From: Firmicutes bacterium UBA994
GTDB lineage: Bacteria > Bacillota > UBA994
DNA: 5,442 bases
Direction of reading: 5' to 3'
NCBI GenBank assembly: GCA_002292025.1
Contig: DBBC01000142.1
Location: 1 to 5,442, forward strand
Part shown: one piece after another, positions 1 to 5,442 of the stretch
Layout of the letters: each line of letters begins with the position of its first letter
Numbering within the stretch: position 1 is the stretch's first letter
Notes under the pieces: generated by a model
What the model was told of the DNA's origin: nothing
The model's input: the letters and a program-made list of their open reading frames with translations, nothing else
Database searches by the model: none
Position numbers and translations under genes: made by a program

Positions 1-206
1 AATGGGCATGGATACGCTGGATTCGTTCCACCACGGCACCTGCCACACGACAGAAACGCGTGCAAAGCGCTGGCGATATGCTGCGGGCGGGCAAAAAGAG
101 ACCGTGCTGTTTTGACCACAGTCGCTGTACAGAAACACACGTTGCCAAAGGCGGGGTGTTATCAAGTCTTAAGCTATAGCATTCACGTCAGAAATGGAGG
201 CTAGAA
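1..206. other. Upstream region with no supportable gene
   Basis: No gene is recognisable here. Three frames stay open for some distance: a forward frame from the left edge to TAG at 201-203, a forward frame to TAG at 177-179, and a reverse frame from about 168 to the left edge. None gives a protein I recognise. The reverse frame would need a TTG start at 165-163 with no Shine-Dalgarno sequence. A fourth, short forward frame ends at TGA 113-115 and could be the tail of an upstream gene, but nothing supports it. The region presumably carries the rmuC promoter. I saw a TTGCCA (142-147) and a TATAGC (175-180), but they are about 27 bp apart, too far for a standard sigma-70 promoter. No terminator hairpin or tRNA was seen. 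Confidence 0.4.
196..200 (+). promoter_or_regulatory. Ribosome binding site of rmuC
   Basis: GGAGG lies 6 nt before the ATG at 207, which is ideal spacing. An in-frame TAG at 177-179 rules out any start further upstream, so this site fixes the N-terminus directly before the membrane segment. Confidence 0.85.
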
Positions 207-1550
207 ATGGACGCGGCAACGGCTTACTACCTAGCGATTATTGGGCTGCTTCTGGTCCTTGTTGCGGTGTTGTCACTTGGCAAGCGTAAGGCAGATTTGA
301 GTGAAATTATTGCCTTGCTCAAACGCAACAATGAAGAACAGCAGGGCAGCGTGGCGCGGCAAATCGCGGAAGGCGCAACCGAGCAATTTCGGCGCTTTAG
401 CGTGATACAGGACAGCGTTCATCATACCTTGACGGTAAGCCGAGAAGAGCAAACCAGACAAATGCAAGGGTTTCAGGAGCACACACAGAAGACGCTGCAA
501 TCCAACCGTGAGGAAACCAACCGGCAACTACATCACTTTGCAGAACAACTGGACCTACGGCTGCAGTCGATTCAGCGCGGACACACCGAGAACATAGACA
601 AAGTAAACGCCACGTTGGAAAGCAGAATGAAGTCGCTGCAGGAGAGCAACGAGAAGCGGCTAGAGCAGATGCAAGCCGTAGTCGACGAAAAACTGCAGAA
701 AACGCTGGAAGTACGCCTCGCCCAGTCCTTTGAGCTAGTGAGCAAGCAATTAGATAGCGTGCAACAGGGATTAGGTGAGATGAAAAACCTCGCCGCTGAT
801 GCCAAGAGTCTAAAAAATGCACTTATCAACGTCAAAGAGCGCGGCACCTACGGCGAGGTAAGGCTCGAAAAACTGCTCTCGGACATCCTCGCACCTAGCC
901 AGTATGACACCAATGTAGAAATCAGCGATGGCAAACGAGTGGAGTTTGTTATTAAGTTGCCCGGCACCGGCGATACGCCGCTGCTTTTGCCCATAGACTC
1001 TAAGTTCCCGATTGAGGACTACAACCGCTTGCTTGACGCCGAAGATAAGGCAGCCATCGATGAGGCGCGCAAATCCTTGGCCGTAAAGATCCGCACGTTC
1101 GCTAAAGACATGTCGGACAAATACATCTCTCCGCCCAAAACTACGGAGTTTGCGCTGATGTTTTTGCCGACCGAGGGCCTATACGCTGAGATTATACAAA
1201 ACGCTGCCCTGTTTGAGGAACTGCGAGACAAATATAAGGTCACGGCCGTGGGTGCGACAACGTTGTCGGCTTTTCTTAGTTCACTGCAGATGGGCTTTAG
1301 AACGCTCGCTATCGAGCAGCGTTCGCAAGAAGTGTGGGACACACTGCGGGCGGTCAAGGCGGAGTTCGCCAAGTTTAGCGCAATGCTGGAAAAAGCTCAC
1401 AAGCAAATCCAGACTGCGGACCATACTCTGGGGGAGATCGTCGGCAAGCGCACTCGAGCCATAAACAGGACACTGCGCACTGTGCAAGAATTGAGCGCCA
1501 TAGAAAGACCGCTCCCGCTCGAAGCGGCCAACTCTGATGATGAAACTTAA
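207..1550 (+). CDS. rmuC: RmuC family DNA recombination protein
   Basis: This is a 447-residue RmuC homologue. In E. coli, loss of RmuC raises the rate of recombination at inverted repeats, and the family is assigned to the PD-(D/E)XK nuclease superfamily, but its biochemical activity is not well established. The sequence shows one N-terminal hydrophobic segment (about residues 6-25) followed by KRK, so it is probably anchored with the bulk in the cytoplasm. A long Glu/Gln/Arg-rich region (about 35-205) is a likely coiled coil. The RmuC domain follows (about 205-410), with the hallmarks GEVRLE (216-221), LPIDSKFP (261-268), TTEFALMFLPTEGLYAE (312-328) and GFRTLAIE (363-370). D264 and K266 fit the D-x-K part of the nuclease core. 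The usual PD acidic position appears as E246 in RVEFVIKLP. The length is normal and the frame intact. The start is set by GGAGG at 196-200. A cysteine synthase gene follows after 56 bp with no terminator seen, so co-transcription is possible. Family assignment is secure; cellular role is inferred. Confidence 0.95.
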   Translation: MDAATAYYLAIIGLLLVLVAVLSLGKRKADLSEIIALLKRNNEEQQGSVARQIAEGATEQFRRFSVIQDSVHHTLTVSREEQTRQMQGFQEHTQKTLQSNREETNRQLHHFAEQLDLRLQSIQRGHTENIDKVNATLESRMKSLQESNEKRLEQMQAVVDEKLQKTLEVRLAQSFELVSKQLDSVQQGLGEMKNLAADAKSLKNALINVKERGTYGEVRLEKLLSDILAPSQYDTNVEISDGKRVEFVIKLPGTGDTPLLLPIDSKFPIEDYNRLLDAEDKAAIDEARKSLAVKIRTFAKDMSDKYISPPKTTEFALMFLPTEGLYAEIIQNAALFEELRDKYKVTAVGATTLSAFLSSLQMGFRTLAIEQRSQEVWDTLRAVKAEFAKFSAMLEKAHKQIQTADHTLGEIVGKRTRAINRTLRTVQELSAIERPLPLEAANSDDET

Positions 1551-1594
1551 GATTCATGTGACTGTCGTAGCGAACGTAACCCTATAACAGGAAT

Positions 1595-1602
1595 TGGAGG
1601 AG
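1595..1602 (+). promoter_or_regulatory. Strong ribosome binding site of the cysteine synthase gene
   Basis: TGGAGGAG lies just before ATG 1607-1609, with the GGAGG core (1596-1600) 6 nt from the start codon. It is an extended match to the 16S rRNA anti-Shine-Dalgarno sequence and suggests efficient translation. It also fixes the start of the MTIAHSILEAIGNTPL N-terminus, which is the expected beginning for this family. Confidence 0.85.
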
Positions 1603-1606
1603 TAAA

Positions 1607-2539
1607 ATGACAATCGCGCATTCCATCCTAGAAGCAATAGGTAATACCCCGCTGGTGAAGTTAAACCGAGTGACTTCTGCGTTGAATCGCACCATTCTCG
1701 CCAAAGTAGAGAGCCAGAATCCGGGTGGCAGCATTAAGACCCGCACCGCCCTGAGCATGATTGAGGACGCAGAGCGGCGGGGCGTATTAAAACCGGATTC
1801 AATCATCGTGGAGTTCACCAGCGGCAACCAAGGCATTGGCCTCGCTTTAGTGGCGGCGGTAAAGGGCTACCGTTGCACGATTGTCATGCCGGAATGCATG
1901 AGCGAGGAGCGTAGGCGCATTATGGCCAGCTTTGGCGCGGAGATTATCCTGACACCGGTGGGCAAAGACATTACCGAGACCTTTGGTTTCGCCGAAGCCA
2001 AGGTGCACGAGCTCTTGCGACAGGACTCGCGCTGCGTACTGGCCGGGCAGTTCATCAACCCCGCCAACCCCAGCGTTCACCGCAATCAGACCGCTACGGA
2101 GATTATCCGGCAGCTAGAAGACGTTGTGCCTCACGCCTTTGTCGCGGCTATCGGCACGGGCGGCACCATTACCGGTGCGGGGCAGCAGCTAAAGACGGCC
2201 TACCCCGGCATCAAAGTCATAGCTGTGGAGCCTACACAAGCGGCTATTCTCTCCGGCGGCGTAATCTCCAGCCACAAACAACAGGGTATCGGTGACGGGT
2301 TTATTCCGGAGATCCTCGATACTGCGGTCTACGACGAAGTGGTCATGGTCAGTTGTGAGGAGGCCTATGCCATGACGCGCCGTTTAGCGCGGGAAGAAGG
2401 TCTGTTTGTCGGTATCTCTTCCGGCACTAATGTCTGCGCGTCATTAGCCGTCGCCCGCGCAATGCCGGAAGGGAGTGTAATTGTCACGATTTTACCTGAC
2501 TCTGGCGAAAGGTACCTTAGCACAGCAGACCTATTCTAG
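1607..2539 (+). CDS. cysK: Cysteine synthase family PLP enzyme (O-acetylserine sulfhydrylase-like)
   Basis: This is a 310-residue fold-type II pyridoxal-phosphate enzyme. It most likely makes L-cysteine and acetate from O-acetyl-L-serine and sulfide in the cytoplasm, the last step of cysteine synthesis. The N-terminus IGNTPLVKLN (11-20) is typical. The PLP Schiff-base lysine is K44 in NPGGSIKTRTA (38-48). The substrate-carboxylate (asparagine) loop is TSGNQG (71-76), and Q148 in GQF matches the second carboxylate contact. GTGGTITG (183-190) is the phosphate-binding loop. S272 in SSGTN matches the serine that contacts the cofactor pyridine nitrogen. PDSGERYLST (297-306) is the classic C-terminus. 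The length is standard. Two departures from classical CysK are visible: Q75 replaces the usual Thr in TSGNTG, and HRNQTATEI (158-166) replaces the usual HYxTTGPEI. These suggest a variant subfamily, so a related beta-replacement or cysteine-desulfhydrating activity cannot be excluded. No cysE or sulfate-assimilation gene is in the window. Family is secure; the exact substrate and the symbol are less so. Confidence 0.88.
   Translation: MTIAHSILEAIGNTPLVKLNRVTSALNRTILAKVESQNPGGSIKTRTALSMIEDAERRGVLKPDSIIVEFTSGNQGIGLALVAAVKGYRCTIVMPECMSEERRRIMASFGAEIILTPVGKDITETFGFAEAKVHELLRQDSRCVLAGQFINPANPSVHRNQTATEIIRQLEDVVPHAFVAAIGTGGTITGAGQQLKTAYPGIKVIAVEPTQAAILSGGVISSHKQQGIGDGFIPEILDTAVYDEVVMVSCEEAYAMTRRLAREEGLFVGISSGTNVCASLAVARAMPEGSVIVTILPDSGERYLSTADLF
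2536..2539. other. Shared CTAG: overlapping stop codons of two convergent genes
   Basis: The forward cysteine synthase gene ends with TAG at 2537-2539. The reverse DUF2161 gene ends with TAG read from 2538-2536. Because CTAG is its own reverse complement, one tetranucleotide supplies both stops, and the reading frames overlap by 3 bp. No intergenic space remains for a separate terminator on either side. Confidence 0.95.
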
Positions 2540-3234
2540 CCGCTTGGCGGCATACCCTCAGCCCACAGCGCGAGGAGTTCCGGATAGAGCGCCAGAGCCG
2601 CATCCCCACTCTCAGTTAAGCCATATACACCACGTGTGTGAACCGCGAACCAGCCATACACATTGCGATGGAGTGTGGACCATGTTTTGGCGTCGGTGCC
2701 AAGTTCACGCAAACGCTTGGCTGAAAGCGGCCCGTGCCGCTCCAATAGAAACGCTATGCGCAATGCGTTTTCGCGATAACCAGTCATCAGCTTGCGCCGG
2801 CTTGAACCGCCCACATTAAGGTCAAGGCTGCGATTTTCCACCTCTTGCAGCACGGCTTGACGCGCCTTGCTCTTGCGCTTTAGCGCATGGTGCGCCGGCT
2901 CGAGTGCCGCTTCCACGCGCGGGGGGCTAAGCCTGAGATCGACATACAACAACCCCATCTCCAGCCGCCGCAAGAGTTGGAGTACCCCGCGCCAGCGAGC
3001 GCTACGCATACTCTGCCGCGGACGTGCCACACCTATGTATACTCTATCCGCCATTTGTTGCCGCCGCGCTGCCTGCGCCAGTACGGTCAGGTTGAGAGAG
3101 CGCTTTAGCTCGACTGCGACTATTTCGTTGCCGCGCACTGCTATGAGATCGCAGTGCGCTATTTCTGCGCGTACGCTATAGCCTAACTCACGCAAATACG
3201 CAGCTATCGGTGCGGAAAGGCTCGACTCCGTCAT
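2536..3234 (-). CDS. DUF2161 family PD-(D/E)XK-type putative phosphodiesterase/nuclease
   Basis: This 232-residue protein matches, from memory, the DUF2161 (COG5482-like) family, predicted to have a PD-(D/E)XK phosphodiesterase fold and no established cellular role. The N-terminal half shows the core: LSAPIAAYLRELGYSV (6-21), then HCDLIAV with D29, then VAVELK with E42 and K44. This gives a D-(12 residues)-E-x-K active-site pattern, so the catalytic residues look intact. The family hallmark GGSSRRKLMTGYRENALRIA lies at 142-161. Residues about 155-215 look like a winged helix (GPLSAKRLRELG, then VYGWFAVHTRGVYGLTESG), consistent with nucleic-acid binding. The protein is rich in arginine. Its ATG (3234-3232) directly follows the ileS TAA (3237-3235) with no gap and only a weak purine-rich AAGAGA before it, so translation is probably coupled to ileS. 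Its TAG stop overlaps that of the convergent cysteine synthase gene. Fold assignment is good; substrate and function are unknown. Confidence 0.85.
   Translation of the reverse strand: MTESSLSAPIAAYLRELGYSVRAEIAHCDLIAVRGNEIVAVELKRSLNLTVLAQAARRQQMADRVYIGVARPRQSMRSARWRGVLQLLRRLEMGLLYVDLRLSPPRVEAALEPAHHALKRKSKARQAVLQEVENRSLDLNVGGSSRRKLMTGYRENALRIAFLLERHGPLSAKRLRELGTDAKTWSTLHRNVYGWFAVHTRGVYGLTESGDAALALYPELLALWAEGMPPSG
2539..2551. repeat. Small inverted repeat next to the convergent stops
   Basis: GCCGC-TTG-GCGGC is a perfect 5-bp inverted repeat with a 3-nt loop. It begins on the last base of the cysteine synthase stop and lies inside the last codons of the DUF2161 gene. No T-tract follows on either strand, so it is not a standard intrinsic terminator. 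It may be chance codon composition (Pro-Pro-Ser-Gly), or a weak hairpin at the 3' end of the forward transcript. Confidence 0.3.
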
Positions 3235-5442
3235 TTATCTCTTTATGACAGCAGTAACCGCGTAGCCGTTGATCTCCAAGTCACGCGCGTAGGCGTCGCC
3301 TAGTGGCTCCGTCAAGATGCGCGTGGCTAGGAGTTCGTCCTGCACATACTGCCTCCAATTAGCAACGGCGTTCGTGACTGCCGCGTCGCCACTAAGAGAT
3401 ATGACGATCTTGTCCTCAACTTCAAAGCCGGCCTCTTTGCGCATGGCCTGTAGTTTGCTCACCAACTCGCGCACTAAGCCTTCTTCGATGAGGTCCGGGG
3501 TCAGTGTGAGGTCCATAATCACGGTTAATCCGGCTGACGACTCGGCTTGGAAGCCTTCGCGCTCCTGGGCGCGCACGTCTAAATCCGCTAGTTCCAACAC
3601 CACAAGCGTACCGTTTAGTTCAACCGATAAGGCCTTGTTCTGTGTCACCGCATCAGCGAGGCGCGCCTGCTCCACTTCCCCCAGCGCCTTTGCCAGCGCC
3701 TGCACATCCTTGCCAAAGCGAGGCCCTAAGAGGCGGAAGTTGGGCTTAACGCTATAGGTGACGAAGCGTGTGGTGTCGACTGCGGCGGTAACTACCTTCA
3801 CGTTTAGCTCATCGTGCACCAAAGCCAAAACCTCAGGGCGCAATTCCACCCTGCCCGGTTTGACGAAATACAGCTCGCTCACGGGCTGGCGCACTTTTAC
3901 ATTCGCTTTGTTGCGCACGGCACGGCCGAGCGAAACAATGTCGCGCACCAGCGACATCTCGGCGATTAAGGCAGAGTCTAGCAGCGAGTTTTCGGCTACG
4001 GGATAGCTGTTCATATGCACGCTGATCGGAGCTTCCTTGTCGATGGACAACACTAGATTTCCATACAGCTCTTCACTGATAAAAGGCGTAAACGGCGCCA
4101 TTAGCCGCGTCAGTGTAACCAAGGTCTCATGCAGGGTGAGATACGCCGCTATCTTGTCGGTGTCCATCGCACCCTTCCAGAAGCGCCGCCGATTGCGCCG
4201 CACGTACCAGTTACTAAGCTCATCCACAAAATCGTCGATAGCTCGCGTCGCGGTCATGCTGTTAAATACATCTAGCCCCGCGCGCACCTCCGTAATGGTC
4301 ATATTGAGTTTTGCTAATAGCCAGCGGTCGATTAGTGGCCTCTGAGAGACGGGCACATGTGCCTCCGCTGGGTCGAAGCCGTCGATATTGGCGTACAGCA
4401 CAAAGAAGGAGTAAACGTTCCACAAGGTACCCAAAACGCGCTTTTGGTGCTCTTGCATTGTTTCCATGGAAAAACGCTTCGGATACCAGGGTGGGTTTAC
4501 GGTGTAGATAAACCAGCGCAGTCCGTCCGCTCCTACGACTTGGAAAGCGTCCCAAGGGTCAAAGCGGTTGCCGCGCGACTTGCTCATCTTCTTGCCGTGT
4601 TCGTCTAGGCCCATTTCCGTGGACACTACGTTGCGATAGGGTGAACGCCCAAAGGTAAAGGTCGAAACGGCGAGCAAGGTGTAGAACCAGCCGCGGGTCT
4701 GGTCAATGCCTTCGCAGATATAGTCCGCAGGAAAACTTTCGTCGAATAGCTCCCTATTCTCAAAAGGATAGTGCCACTGTGCAAATGGCATGCTGCCGGA
4801 GTCATACCAGCAATCCAGAACTTCGCTTACGCGCGCCATTTCGCCGCCGCATTTTACGCATGTCAAGCGGATGCCATCGATGTAAGGACGGTGCAAGTCA
4901 AGTTTTTCCGGCCAAGTGACCGCCATTGTTCGCAGTTCATCGAGGCTGCCCACACAGTGCTCATGCCCGCACTCGCACCGCCAAATCGGTAAGGGCGTGC
5001 CCCAGTAGCGCTCGCGGCTGACGGCCCAGTCCACGATGTTCTCTAAGAAATTGCCAAACCGTCCGGCGCGCAGGTGCTCAGGGAACCAGTTAATGGTGCT
5101 GTTATTCAAGAGCATCTGCTCTTTAAGTGCGGTCATGCGGATAAACCAAGAACTGCGGGCGTAGTAGAGCAGCGGGGTATCACAACGCCAGCAGAAGGGA
5201 TAATTGTGGCGATATAATCCAACGGAGTAGAGCAAACCCTTTTCCCGCAAGTACTCGACAATCTTGGGGTCGGCGTCTTTCACGAATAGTCCTTGCCAAT
5301 GACTAACATCGCTCGTGAACCTCCCTGCCCCATCCACGGGATTTACGGTCGGGAGTCCGTGCAACGCGGCAATACGGCTATCGTCCTCACCAAAGGCAGG
5401 CGCCGCATGGACTATGCCCGTACCGTCCGTGGTGGTGACAAA
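3235..5442 (-). CDS. ileS: Isoleucyl-tRNA synthetase, type 2, C-terminal ~735 residues (5' end outside window)
   Basis: IleRS attaches isoleucine to tRNA-Ile using ATP and hydrolyses mischarged Val-tRNA. The reading frame is open to the right edge, so the start lies beyond it; the family is usually about 1030-1050 residues, so roughly 300, including the HIGH motif, are missing. The TTG at 5364-5362 is an internal leucine codon, not a start. The visible part opens in the editing domain with GTGIVHAAPAFGEDD (5421-5377); its His (5409-5407) and last Asp (5382-5380) match E. coli H333 and D342. Cysteine pairs follow, CWRC (about 5193-5182) and CEC-x4-C with a distant CVKC, probably zinc-binding. 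Next come DCWYDSGSMPFAQ, EGIDQTRGWFYTLL, and the ATP-site KMSKS (4590-4576) followed by RGN. The anticodon-binding helical domain (WYVRRNRRRFWK) and a long C-terminal extension (GLVRELVSKLQAMRKEAGF) follow. The EGIDQTRGWF signature and this extension mark the type 2, eukaryote-like form. The frame is intact. The DUF2161 gene abuts the stop. Confidence 0.96.
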   Translation of the reverse strand, partial: FVTTTDGTGIVHAAPAFGEDDSRIAALHGLPTVNPVDGAGRFTSDVSHWQGLFVKDADPKIVEYLREKGLLYSVGLYRHNYPFCWRCDTPLLYYARSSWFIRMTALKEQMLLNNSTINWFPEHLRAGRFGNFLENIVDWAVSRERYWGTPLPIWRCECGHEHCVGSLDELRTMAVTWPEKLDLHRPYIDGIRLTCVKCGGEMARVSEVLDCWYDSGSMPFAQWHYPFENRELFDESFPADYICEGIDQTRGWFYTLLAVSTFTFGRSPYRNVVSTEMGLDEHGKKMSKSRGNRFDPWDAFQVVGADGLRWFIYTVNPPWYPKRFSMETMQEHQKRVLGTLWNVYSFFVLYANIDGFDPAEAHVPVSQRPLIDRWLLAKLNMTITEVRAGLDVFNSMTATRAIDDFVDELSNWYVRRNRRRFWKGAMDTDKIAAYLTLHETLVTLTRLMAPFTPFISEELYGNLVLSIDKEAPISVHMNSYPVAENSLLDSALIAEMSLVRDIVSLGRAVRNKANVKVRQPVSELYFVKPGRVELRPEVLALVHDELNVKVVTAAVDTTRFVTYSVKPNFRLLGPRFGKDVQALAKALGEVEQARLADAVTQNKALSVELNGTLVVLELADLDVRAQEREGFQAESSAGLTVIMDLTLTPDLIEEGLVRELVSKLQAMRKEAGFEVEDKIVISLSGDAAVTNAVANWRQYVQDELLATRILTEPLGDAYARDLEINGYAVTAVIKR

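Noticed and set aside
1..168. Divergent reverse-strand gene starting at TTG 165-163
   Set aside because: It has no Shine-Dalgarno sequence, an unusual start and no recognisable product. It is open for only about 55 codons before the edge.
273..1557. Reverse-strand open frames and a forward +1-type frame within rmuC
   Set aside because: They are shadows of the RmuC reading frame, which carries all the conserved family motifs.
1558..1588. Candidate promoter for the cysteine synthase gene: TATAAC at 1583-1588 with GTGACT at 1558-1563
   Set aside because: The -10 match is good, but the -35 is poor and the spacing is 19 bp. The transcript would start almost on the ribosome binding site at 1595-1602. 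Co-transcription with rmuC is at least as likely.
2536..2551. Bidirectional intrinsic terminator at the convergent junction
   Set aside because: The hairpin has only a 5-bp stem and no T-tract on either strand, so it does not meet the standard criteria.
2481..3181. Forward-strand open frames opposite the DUF2161 gene (2481-2819, 2867-3181, 2887-3108)
   Set aside because: They are antisense to a gene with clear family motifs and an intact active site. They lack good ribosome binding sites, and their translations are low-complexity and Arg/Ser/Cys-rich.
207..3234. A defence or recombination island, because RmuC and DUF2161 both belong to the PD-(D/E)XK superfamily
   Set aside because: They are on opposite strands, in separate transcription units, and flanked by housekeeping genes. 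No mobile-element, repeat or toxin-antitoxin signature is present.
3317..4992. Several forward-strand open frames across ileS
   Set aside because: All are antisense to a strongly conserved tRNA synthetase, and their products show no recognisable motif.
5362..5364. TTG codon as a possible start of a 709-residue reverse-strand protein
   Set aside because: The same frame continues without a stop to the window edge and encodes conserved IleRS editing-domain residues (GTGIVH...GEDD), so this codon is an internal leucine.

Overview
The window is an ordinary-looking chromosomal segment of a bacterium with moderate G+C (a little over half by eye). The two forward genes have strong GGAGG ribosome binding sites. 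The isoleucyl-tRNA synthetase is the long, eukaryote-like (type 2) form, and the cysteine synthase is a variant I associate with clostridial lineages. Together these suggest a Bacillota/Clostridia-type organism, but that is inference and no taxonomic marker is decisive.

Layout: positions 1-206 hold no gene I can support. Two genes run forward: rmuC (207-1550), a membrane-anchored coiled-coil protein with a nuclease-like domain, and a cysteine synthase family gene (1607-2539), 56 bp downstream and possibly co-transcribed. Two genes run in reverse: the C-terminal ~735 codons of ileS (3235 to the right edge, 5' end missing), then a DUF2161 PD-(D/E)XK-type protein (2536-3234) whose ATG directly follows the ileS stop codon. 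The two gene pairs converge, and their stop codons overlap inside one CTAG at 2536-2539, so there is no intergenic space between them.

Functionally this is mostly housekeeping: tRNA-Ile charging, cysteine synthesis, and two proteins of the PD-(D/E)XK nuclease superfamily (RmuC and DUF2161) with poorly defined DNA-related roles. The genes do not form an obvious pathway. The only operon-like link with strong sequence support is ileS to the DUF2161 gene.

I found no mobile element, CRISPR array, RNA gene or clear terminator, and no convincing undescribed system. The points most worth a second look are the tight coupling of an uncharacterised nuclease-fold gene to ileS, the altered substrate loop of the cysteine synthase, and the shared CTAG stop.
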